DNA from: Atopobiaceae bacterium
GTDB taxonomy: Bacteria > Actinomycetota > Coriobacteriia > Coriobacteriales > Atopobiaceae
DNA: 12,118 nt
NCBI GenBank assembly: GCA_017460265.1
Contig: JAFUBJ010000293.1
Coordinates: forward strand, 1-12,118
Direction: 5' to 3'
A program made the translations under genes and the position numbers. The notes beneath the pieces are model-generated. The model worked only from the letters and a program-made list of their open reading frames with translations, had not been told where the DNA came from and did not search any database. Each line of letters opens with the position of its first letter. Position 1 is the stretch's first letter. Positions 5,285 to 11,113 of this stretch are shown here, in pieces.

Positions 5285-6231
5285 ACGCTCTTCTCCACAT
5301 CCTGCCAGCCGGGATTGAACGCAATCTCAGCTTCCGCACCAACAAAGGCCTGCGCAGCATCGCCGTCATCGCAGAGCTGCCAGAGCAGCCATGCCGTCAT
5401 GTAGCCGTCACTCCTCGCGAGCATGTCCTCGTGCTCGGCGCCCACGGCGCGCGCCCGCACCCTGGGCAGCGCCGGGTCGACCGCATCGTAGTCCTCGATA
5501 AGGGACGAGAGCGGAGCCACTCCGCCGAACGCTTCGGCGGAATCCTCCACACCCATGTCATCCGTAGCACCCGTCCCGGCAACCATGAACCAAGGCACGG
5601 AGACCTGGGACGCATCGTAGTGCCACCCCATGTTCTCCGCGAGGAACGGGTAGGCCGCGCTGCCAGTAAAGATGGTGCGGTACAGGCCGCCATTCTCGTA
5701 TTGCGTGAGGGCGGCAAGCGCCCCGGCGCCTCCCTGTGAGAAGCCCACAATGCCCATGCGCCCCTCATCGAGCTTCCCGGCGAGCGGGCACCCGCTGGGC
5801 AGTTCCCTGACGACGTCAAGCGTAAGCGAGGCGGTCTCGCCCGTACCCGCCTGTGGGTCCTCGTTTCCCACTACCACGAGGCCCCATGAGGCGAGACGGG
5901 AGAACCACGGCTCGTAGCTGCTCGCGGGCGCGCCACTCGCGTTGACCACGATCACGATGGGCCAGAGGGTGTCCGAATTCTCGAGACTCGAGGGATACCA
6001 CACGCGGACGGTGCCGATCCTCTCGTCATCGCTAGGCATGTCCAGCTGCAAGACCTCATAGGACCCAAGCTGGGAATAACGCTGTTCCAACGGACAATCG
6101 GAGCGGAACGACGCGTAGTAGTCTTCCGCCAACGTCGCGTCCGAGCCACCCACGCAAGCTCTCGCTATGACTACGACGAACGCGGCCACGAGCACCGCGA
6201 CGCCGATTACCTTGTCAACGAGCCTGTGCAT
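5281..6231 (-). CDS. Membrane-anchored alpha/beta hydrolase (chlorophyllase/dienelactone-hydrolase-like)
   Basis: The 316-residue protein has a hydrophobic segment at residues 8-25. The catalytic domain follows, with a strand reading WPIVIVVNASG, the nucleophile elbow GFSQGG at 163-168 (Ser165), likely acid residues near 224-225 and His267 in GAEHEDM. The GFSQGG elbow and the PIVIV strand are usual in chlorophyllase/PET-hydrolase-like and dienelactone-hydrolase-like families. The substrate cannot be named. GAGAGGAC precedes the ATG. It is first in a two-gene operon and divergent from a TetR-family gene, suggesting that both hydrolases are induced by a ligand of that regulator. Confidence 0.85.
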   Translation of the reverse strand: MHRLVDKVIGVAVLVAAFVVVIARACVGGSDATLAEDYYASFRSDCPLEQRYSQLGSYEVLQLDMPSDDERIGTVRVWYPSSLENSDTLWPIVIVVNASGAPASSYEPWFSRLASWGLVVVGNEDPQAGTGETASLTLDVVRELPSGCPLAGKLDEGRMGIVGFSQGGAGALAALTQYENGGLYRTIFTGSAAYPFLAENMGWHYDASQVSVPWFMVAGTGATDDMGVEDSAEAFGGVAPLSSLIEDYDAVDPALPRVRARAVGAEHEDMLARSDGYMTAWLLWQLCDDGDAAQAFVGAEAEIAFNPGWQDVEKSV

Positions 6232-6261
6232 GCGACTTTAGTCCTCTCAACGATTCCGTGA

Positions 6262-6277
6262 TGATACTATCGTATCA
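6262..6277. promoter_or_regulatory. Perfect dyad TGATAC-TATC-GTATCA, likely TetR operator
   Basis: Two perfect 6-bp half-sites are separated by 4 bp, giving a 16-bp operator-sized site 31 bp upstream of the first hydrolase start. TGATAC recurs in the second dyad at 6312-6337. Position and symmetry fit binding by the divergent TetR-family protein. This is inferred from sequence only. Confidence 0.65.
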
Positions 6278-6311
6278 ACCACTGTCAGGACGACGCAATC
6301 ACCGCACGATG

Positions 6312-6337
6312 TGATACGGACAGGCAGATTCGTATCA
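6312..6337. promoter_or_regulatory. Second dyad with TGATACG/CGTATCA half-sites
   Basis: Perfect 7-bp half-sites at 6312-6318 and 6331-6337 are separated by 12 bp. The right half-site abuts the AGGGGG ribosome-binding site of the regulator gene. Binding here would repress the regulator itself, and together with 6262-6277 could allow looping or cooperative control of both directions. Confidence 0.6.
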
Positions 6338-6348
6338 GGGGGTACACC

Positions 6349-6852
6349 ATGTCCACATACGCCACCGATGCACTGGGGCCCGCTCTGCTCACACTGATGG
6401 CTGAAAAGGACATGCGCAGGGTGACGGCCGATGAGCTGACTGCGAAGGCCAGTGTGGGGCGTGCAACCTACTTCCGCAATTTCTCCTCGAAGGAGGAGGT
6501 GCTCACCGCATACTTGGTGCGCCGGTGGCGCTCGTACGAAAAGGAGCACCACCTCAAGGAGCTTCCGCTCTCGCATCCCATTCGGGCACAGCGCTACTTC
6601 GAGTTCTGCCTATCGCTGCGCGCGGAGAACGACCTCATGATCGCGCAGGGATGCTCAGGCGCCATCCTCGCCGCATTTGAGACCATCGTGAGCGACGCTG
6701 ACTTCGGGCGCGAGGGCGGATACGAGGCCGCCTTTCTTGCATACGGACTCTACGGGGTATTCGTAGCCTGGGCGCGCGGAGGCTGGAGAGAAACCCCGCA
6801 GGAGATGGCGACCTTGGTGTCGAGACGCGTACTGGGTGGACTCGGCAGCTGA
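6349..6852 (+). CDS. TetR/AcrR-family transcriptional regulator
   Basis: The 167-residue protein has the TetR N-terminal three-helix domain: ALGPALLTLMAEKDMRRVTA, then a helix-turn-helix of the form DELTAKASVGRATYFRNFSS at about residues 28-47, and KEEVLTAYL. TYFRNFSSKEEV is close to the family signature YYHFxSKExL. The remaining part is a small ligand-binding domain. AGGGGG lies upstream of the ATG. It is divergent from the hydrolase operon, with two dyads between, so it most likely represses both directions. The ligand is unknown. Confidence 0.9.
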   Translation: MSTYATDALGPALLTLMAEKDMRRVTADELTAKASVGRATYFRNFSSKEEVLTAYLVRRWRSYEKEHHLKELPLSHPIRAQRYFEFCLSLRAENDLMIAQGCSGAILAAFETIVSDADFGREGGYEAAFLAYGLYGVFVAWARGGWRETPQEMATLVSRRVLGGLGS

Positions 6853-6882
6853 CGTATCTAATTCATAGAAAGAGATGAGCAT

Positions 6883-7317
6883 ACGATTAAGAGAGCGAGA
6901 ACCGAAGATGCCAAAGTTCTTGCAGACTTGGCAATTCAGATATGGGCGGCTCATAATCTGGAGAATCTGACAGAGGAGTTTCGCCAGCTGGTAATGGATG
7001 ACAATGCCGTCTGCTTTATCAAATATGTTGATAAAGAGCCGGTCGCTTTTGCCCAGTGCCAGCTGCGCCACGATTATGTCGAAAGAACGAAAAGCTCGCC
7101 TGTCGGATATCTTGAAGGCATCTTTGTCTCCGAGGGATATCGAAAGAAGGGGTATGCCGCGGAGCTGCTGTCGAAATGTGAGAGATGGGCAAGGGATAAA
7201 GGCTGTACCGGATTTGCCAGCGATTGTGAGCTCGGCAATGCGGACAGCTTCAGATTTCACATGTCTTTGGGGTTTGAGGAAGCTAATGACGTCACCCGAC
7301 TGCGTTTCCGCAGGTAG
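6883..7317 (+). pseudogene. AAC(6')-like GNAT acetyltransferase, start lost and C-terminus replaced
   Basis: The frame reads IKRARTEDAKVLADLAIQIW, then LTEEFRQL, PVAFAQCQLRHDYVE, the acetyl-CoA-binding GYLEGIFVSEGYRKKGYAAE and FASDCELGNADSFRFH. This matches aminoglycoside 6'-N-acetyltransferase-type GNAT proteins, which transfer acetyl from acetyl-CoA to an amino group. Family members begin with Met just before the IKRA-like motif; here that codon is ACG (6883), with AAAGAGATGAG upstream. The first conventional start in frame is TTG at 6928, which would drop the first strand. The family usually ends FEEANRIICFTKKL or similar. Here FEEAN is followed by DVTRLRFRR, encoded by the repeated palindrome half-site. 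Base composition is clearly lower in GC than the neighbours, a sign of transfer. Residual function is possible if ACG or TTG initiates. Confidence 0.7.
7287..7311. repeat. Palindrome half-site, third copy, at the acetyltransferase junction
   Basis: Starting at the centre of the palindrome (TGACGTCACCCGACT) and continuing through GTTTCCGC, this stretch matches 295-319 at all but one base. The left half of the palindrome is absent, replaced by acetyltransferase coding sequence. The matching region is read through as the last codons of that gene. Confidence 0.7.
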
Positions 7318-7344
7318 GAGCAGGCGATTTACATGCTGTTGATG

Positions 7345-7545
7345 CTAGAAGCCGAAACGCATTCTTTCAGATGAGAGGAAATCGCGAAAGCGGCTGACGA
7401 TCGCCTCGGGAGAAGGCTCAACGTCATCGTTTGGCATGTAGTAGATGAAGGGCTCCATGTCGCTCGGGTATCCGAAGTCGGCGTACACCCCCTCGATGCC
7501 ATCGAGCAGGTCCTGGCCGCTGGAGCCAAGGCTCTTCCAGGCTGT
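7345..7545 (-). pseudogene. 3' remnant of a DUF2247-like gene
   Basis: A minus-strand frame without a start codon reads SEVATAWKSLGSSGQDLLDG, then IEGVYADFGYPSDMEPFIYY and MPNDDVEPSPE, ending in RMRFGF and TAG (7345-7347). The pattern IYADFxYPxxMxxFIxYMP resembles the C-terminus of DUF2247 proteins; I recall this family from pattern only. The frame is closed upstream by TGA at 7573-7575, inside the end of the DUF5131 gene, so everything before this tail is missing. It lies 43 bp from the palindrome half-site, the same arrangement as the two VOC tails. Confidence 0.5.
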
Positions 7546-7547
7546 AG

Positions 7548-8231
7548 CTACTTCACTGGAGAGGCATTCGGGTCACCACATCCACCACACTCAAAGCAGC
7601 CGTTGCAGATGGGCTTGACTGAACAGTGTTCGCACTTCTCCCTGAAGTGCCTCACATCGAGCTCTGCCTCCGGAATCGGAAGCCCCATGCTGTCGACAAG
7701 GTTGAAGTGCATGGGCTTGCCCTGATAGCTCATGCCCGACTCATACGCCTGCAGATTCTGCAACTGCTTGCTGCGAATCGTGTAGGTTTTTCCATCCTTG
7801 ATGAAGGTCGTGCCCGTCTCCATAAAGACGAACGTGATGTCCCTCGACACGCACTCTTCCCTAAGCGACTTCACCCAGTCAAAGTCACAGGGCCGCCTCC
7901 CACCGTAGTTCTCTCCCCCACAGGCAACGAGCTCGATTTGTCCGCCATCAAGATGCTCGCCCAGGCGTATGGGTCCCAGAAGTGGCGCGAGGTGCAGGCC
8001 CTTGTGCTTGAACGGCAGCTCTAGAAGAATTGGAGCCCTCTCGTCTGCATTCGCCTGGTTCTCGCAGCACACGTTGAAGAACACATTTTCCCAGCCATCG
8101 TCCCAACCCGCGGGGAGGCACTCCCTGACCCTCTGTGGCCTTTTGGTCAACAGATAGAAAATTACGTCGCTTCGCTGCCGAATCATATCCCAGGCATCGT
8201 CGCACCACTCGTCATATGCTGCAAGCGGCAT
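7548..8231 (-). pseudogene. 5'-truncated DUF5131 (phage Gp37/Gp68-like) protein
   Basis: The frame carries conserved DUF5131 segments: EWCDDAWDMIRQRSDVIFYL, LTKRPQRV, VFFNVCCENQ, LGPIRLGEHL, VACGGENYGGRRPCDFDWVK, ITFVFMETGTTF and a C-terminal cysteine-rich stretch with several CxxC-like pairs. Full members are longer by roughly 80 residues at the front and start with a cysteine cluster similar to radical-SAM proteins. Here the first Met lies just before the internal EW..DAWDMI motif. AGGA is only one base from that ATG, too close for normal initiation. Upstream sequence turns AT-rich and has stops. I infer loss of the N-terminal metal-binding part, so the product is probably inactive. Confidence 0.72.
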
Positions 8232-8688
8232 TCCTAGTTATTATCTTAATCGCGCCGAACGGACCCATCGTATCGATTAGCAATCTTAAGTATTCCCAGC
8301 TATAGTGCGGTGCTGGCGGTTGCGCCAGTTGATGTCAGTGACAACCTAGGCAACCATGATGATCAAGAAGACAGCACGATAGAGACTGACCCTGTGGACA
8401 CCATAGACCGAACAAGTCTTAGATGGCCCTACGAGTGTCTATCGCGTCGCTTCACGCGAAGTCGGACGGATTTCCATCGGCATCTATTCCGCCCACTGCC
8501 CGCTGCTTCATCTCAGCATACAATCCACCAAGGTGCGCATCCAGAGCGCATGCCACTTGTGCCAGTGCTCAGGCTCTACAACGACGTCAAGCGCAAGTAT
8601 GAGGACGATGCGATGGAGAACCTCGACGACCTGAGCGGACTCGACTTCTAGCAGATTGGCTAAACCATAAAGCCCGATTCCGTCCCCA
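8232..8688. other. Intergenic stretch with a decayed plus-strand gene
   Basis: No intact gene was found. The left part (8232-8330) is AT-rich with a small hairpin (CTGGCG, GTTG, CGCCAG, near 8312-8330). The right part holds coding-like plus-strand sequence that changes frame, described separately. An open frame 8310-8651 from GTG exists but has no ribosome-binding site, and only its 3' part has coding-like third positions. Confidence 0.5.
8402..8651 (+). pseudogene. Frame-switching gene remnant, unknown family
   Basis: From about 8402 one frame reads EQVLDGPTSVYRVASREVGR followed by ISIGIYSAHCPLLHLS, with GC-rich third codon positions. From about 8565 the neighbouring frame takes over with LRLYNDVKRKYEDDAMENLD and DLSGLDF to TAG (8649-8651), also with strong GC3 bias. 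A frameshift between them would join them into one C-terminal gene fragment. There is no plausible start. I do not recognise the protein. Confidence 0.35.
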
Positions 8689-8901
8689 CTAGTTCCAACC
8701 GGGTTCCGAGTCGAGCTCATTGCCACGATAGTCGATGCAGAAGTTATCGCGGTCCCAAAAGCTTCCGCTGGCTATGCCATCCAGCTCCTCATTGGTGAGC
8801 TCAACTCCGTCCTCCCTGGCGAGCTCGAGCAGCTCCTCGGGGGTCTTAGCGCCCTTCAGTTTCTCCTGGAGCTTGGGGTCCTTCAGGTCTTCGAAGCTCA
8901 T
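8689..8901 (-). CDS. Nif11-type leader peptide, RiPP precursor
   Basis: The 70-residue product starts MSFEDLKDPKLQEKLKGAKT, followed by PEELLELAREDGVELTNEEL and DGIASG. This is the Nif11-like leader pattern, with the helix motif TPEELLELA, the L(T/S)xEEL segment and a G-type cleavage site. Cleavage after ASG (residues 44-46) would release a 24-residue core beginning SFWDRDNFC, with one Cys, one Ser, two Trp and several Asp. Known Nif11 precursors are modified by LanM, radical-SAM or cyclodehydratase enzymes and exported by PCAT transporters; none is present in this window. AAAGGACG sits six bases upstream of the ATG at 8901, a good ribosome-binding site. The single Cys makes lanthionine rings few at best, so the product class cannot be stated. 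Confidence 0.82.
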   Translation of the reverse strand: MSFEDLKDPKLQEKLKGAKTPEELLELAREDGVELTNEELDGIASGSFWDRDNFCIDYRGNELDSEPGWN

Positions 8902-9052
8902 GAGGCGTCCTTTCGCTTTGTCCTTGCATAACGGTCGCCGTCGATTCTACGCCCAGTCGGCTACGTCCGTCACACATTTCAGCAGGAGAGCACTTCGCCT
9001 TGCAGGCCTTCACCTTCTCCATCTGATCGGGAGCCAGGCCATCGTAGTTCAT
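8846..9052 (-). CDS. Small ORF, possible decayed Nif11-like peptide
   Basis: An ATG at 9052 preceded by AGAGGATGG opens a frame of 68 codons. Its first part, MNYDGLAPDQMEKVKACKAK, followed by CSPAEM, resembles the start of short Nif11-type leaders (LTPEQLEKAKACKSPEEL). After that the reading loses similarity and runs across the start of the next gene (8901) in another frame. Either it is a frameshifted remnant of a second precursor, or a short real peptide with three Cys. The ribosome-binding site and the shared orientation speak for a former two-precursor operon. Confidence 0.35.
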   Translation of the reverse strand: MNYDGLAPDQMEKVKACKAKCSPAEMCDGRSRLGVESTATVMQGQSERTPHELRRPEGPQAPGETEGR

Positions 9053-9287
9053 GGTCCATCCTCTGAGTCAGTAGGAGGCATCCGATTGCCTTATGGTATT
9101 GCACAAACCGAGGAGCGACATATCCCAATAGCATTAATATCTTTTCCGGAAACCTTGGGCGAGCGTGTGGGTCTAAGGAACAGTATGAATAATAGGGCTC
9201 TATCATGGGTGTCATGAAGTAAGGGTCCCGGTGGCCACCGCAAGTGGTCCCTGCATACCGAAAGGGAACGACAGAAAGGAACCTTTC

Positions 9288-9635
9288 ATGAAGAAGCTCG
9301 TTATAATCGCTCTCTCTGCCACCCTTGTCTTCGGTGCGTCCGCCGCACTTGTTGGTTGCGGTGGCGGTTGGGAGACCGTATCGAGCGGCGGCATCACCAT
9401 TGACAGCGTGGAGCGCGACGAAAACGGATATATCGTGGAAGATGCTGCCAAGCAGGCTGCCTTCACCATGGCCGAGGTCATGGAGGCTGAGTGCACGTTC
9501 ATCGATACCAATCTCGACACGTCGGGCAATCCGGTGACGTGGACCGTCGACTTCGAAGCCAATGGCACCTCGTATCATTATGTCGTCAATGCCGAAAACG
9601 GTGATCTCATCGATTTCTCGTCACTGGGCATCTAA
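9288..9635 (+). CDS. PepSY-like lipoprotein
   Basis: The ATG at 9288 follows GAAAGGAAC and gives 115 residues; an upstream ATG at 9231 has no such site. Residues 1-23 form a lipoprotein signal peptide (MKK, hydrophobic core, LVGC lipobox with Cys24), so the mature protein is anchored to the outside of the membrane. The rest, with EDAAKQAAFTMAEVMEAE and WTVDFEANGTSYHYVVNAEN followed by GDLIDFSS, matches one PepSY domain, a small fold often found in extracytoplasmic inhibitors and carriers. The second lipoprotein follows 53 bp downstream and shares the ALSATLV signal-peptide core. Confidence 0.85.
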   Translation: MKKLVIIALSATLVFGASAALVGCGGGWETVSSGGITIDSVERDENGYIVEDAAKQAAFTMAEVMEAECTFIDTNLDTSGNPVTWTVDFEANGTSYHYVVNAENGDLIDFSSLGI

Positions 9636-9652
9636 CGCATACATGACTATGT

Positions 9653-9678
9653 GGAGGCTTCGACCTCCTCAAGAGGGG
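9653..9678 (+). promoter_or_regulatory. Small hairpin next to a ribosome-binding site
   Basis: GGAGG (9653-9657) can pair with CCTCC (9664-9668). The same CCTC can instead pair with GAGG of the GAGGGG ribosome-binding site (9673-9678). The two foldings exclude each other, so translation of the second lipoprotein could be tuned. Stems are only 4-5 bp, so this may be chance. Confidence 0.3.
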
Positions 9679-9688
9679 AAGCAATACT

Positions 9689-10345
9689 ATGAAGCGATTG
9701 GTTACCCTGGCCCTCTCCGCGACGCTCGTCTGTGCGACCCCGCTTGTCCTCGCCGCATGCGGCCAGAAGGGCGAGCCGGAAGAGGCTGCCACCTCCGAGA
9801 CAGCACAAACTGACGTCAGCGATGCAGCCTCGACGGACGAGGTCGCGCCCTTCGCCACCCTCGGCGACGTGTTTGCCGCAGACGGAGAGCGCATGTCGTC
9901 CACCTTTGACGAGCAGCACTACGTCTGCGCGTTCAACTATGACGGTACGTGGTGGCGCGTCGAGGCCGCCCTGCCCGACGGCATGTATGACGAGCTCAAC
10001 GAGGTGTGGGTTGAGGACCAAGCCAAGGTCAAGGAGCTGCTCTCGCCTCTGAGCGTGGCCAAGACCGACGTCCTTGAGCCTCTTGACGTTGAGTCAATCG
10101 AGGCCCTTGCAGGCAAGACCGGAGCTGACCTTGCGGCCGACGGCTTCACCTTTGTCTTTGGCACCCTCGTCGTCAACGGCAACAAGACGGACTGCGTGGC
10201 GACCCTCGGCAGCTTCGACTACCTCGTCACCTTCGACGGCGTCGTGCCCGACGAAAATACCGAGGATGTGGCGAGTGCCGTGGCCGACATGACCGTGAGC
10301 TCCGTAAGTCTTCAGAGCATCTCGTGGGACGCTTTGGAGGGCTAG
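9689..10345 (+). CDS. Lipoprotein of unknown function
   Basis: The 218-residue product has a signal peptide with LAAC lipobox (residues 21-24, Cys24), then a low-complexity acidic linker rich in E, A, T and S (about 25-52). A folded domain follows with HYVCAFNYDGTWWRVEAALP, DELNEVWVEDQAKVKELLSP, LAADGFTFVFGTLVVNGNKT and SFDYLVTFDGVVP. I do not recognise the domain; the strand-rich end hints at a small binding fold. GAGGGG lies 10 bases upstream of the ATG. It is most likely in one operon with the PepSY-like lipoprotein. Its stop lies 20 bp from the end of the broken ATPase gene on the other strand. Confidence 0.85.
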   Translation: MKRLVTLALSATLVCATPLVLAACGQKGEPEEAATSETAQTDVSDAASTDEVAPFATLGDVFAADGERMSSTFDEQHYVCAFNYDGTWWRVEAALPDGMYDELNEVWVEDQAKVKELLSPLSVAKTDVLEPLDVESIEALAGKTGADLAADGFTFVFGTLVVNGNKTDCVATLGSFDYLVTFDGVVPDENTEDVASAVADMTVSSVSLQSISWDALEG

Positions 10346-10363
10346 CACAGCGTCTCGCATAGA

Positions 10364-11035
10364 ATAGCTGCCCCGAACGCGCAGCACAGGCAACCATGAA
10401 GTTGTAGTACTTCATCTCATCGCGGACATTGATGAGGTCACGAACGCCTCGTTCAAGGTACGCATTGACATATCCCGACCAGAAGGTTTCCCAGTCCTGC
10501 GACTCGTCCTGGAGTTCCGGCATGGACCCGTGGTGGATGCGACCCAGAGGTCGAAATTCTCGCGGAGCGTCGGTGCGTTCGTTCTCTCAAGCATCGATGG
10601 GACATAGGCTCCCGAACCAGAGGTTCCGATAAGCTCCCTCAACGAAAGGCCTGCCATCTCGAGACTCCTGATCCTGCCGGCTAGGGACTCGCTCATGCCC
10701 TTCATGAGGTGGTAGGTCTGCAAGCCCGCCAGCACCAGCTGGCCTCGCCTATCCGACTGGTCGACGATGAACTTGACCGTGCCGAACAGCTTTGAGATGC
10801 GCTGGACCTCATCGATAATGAGCGACAGGCTGTAATTGTCAAAGAAGAGGAGGGCGTCCTCCCGCGCCGTGGCATAGTACCTCGGGTTCTCGAGCGGCAC
10901 GTAGTCGAACGAGGAGCTGAGACGCTGCCTGAGAACAGTGGTCTTCCCAACCTGACGGGCCCCTGTGACAAGGACGACCTTGCCCTGGGTTAACATTCGG
11001 TCTATTGCGGCCTCATTCTCTCGCGGTATGTACAT
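10364..11035 (-). pseudogene. AAA+/DUF4143-family ATPase, frameshifted and 3'-truncated
   Basis: The ATG at 11035 has a near-perfect ribosome-binding site (AAAGGAGGTG) and gives MYIPRENEAAIDRML, a P-loop GARQVGKT (residues 25-32) and Walker B SLIIDEVQ (D75, E76). AGLQTYHLMKGMSESLAGRI follows, where most relatives have GSQ; here Ser is Leu. After ENFDLW the frame breaks near 10540. The next frame carries IHHGSMPELQDESQDWETFW and GYVNAYLERGVRDLINVRDE. One missing G in a G-run (CTCTGGGTCGC) explains it. Similarity stops after AARSGQL at about 10365, so the DUF4143 C-terminal half (some 180 residues) is absent, right beside the lipoprotein stop. It belongs to a different subfamily from the intact ATPase at 472-1767. 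No function is expected. Confidence 0.85.
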
Positions 11036-11060
11036 GGCGCCACCTCCTTTGCGTGACGCC

Positions 11061-11089
11061 AGTATTCCGTGATGAGGAATAGTTATCAA
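11061..11089 (-). promoter_or_regulatory. Promoter of the broken ATPase gene, with inner dyad
   Basis: On the minus strand TTGATA (complement of 11084-11089), a 17-bp spacer and AATACT (complement of 11061-11066) form a good sigma-70-type promoter, 25 bp before the ATG. TATTCC (11063-11068) and GGAATA (11076-11081) make a dyad across the -10 and spacer, a likely repressor site. Promoter and ribosome-binding site are better kept than the gene. Confidence 0.55.
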
Positions 11090-11109
11090 AAGTGGGAACT
11101 ATATTCCCA
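11088..11109 (-). terminator. Weak terminator after guaA
   Basis: Read on the minus strand, TGGGAA and TTCCCA form a 6-bp stem with a TATAG loop, followed by C and TTTT. It lies 4 bp beyond the guaA stop codon and overlaps the -35 box of the ATPase promoter. The stem is short, so termination may be partial. Confidence 0.5.
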
Positions 11110-11113
11110 TATA

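Noticed and set aside
7548..8231. DUF5131 protein as the maturation enzyme for the Nif11 peptide
   Set aside because: DUF5131 resembles radical-SAM proteins in its N-terminal cysteine cluster, but that part is missing here and there is no operon link to the peptide gene.
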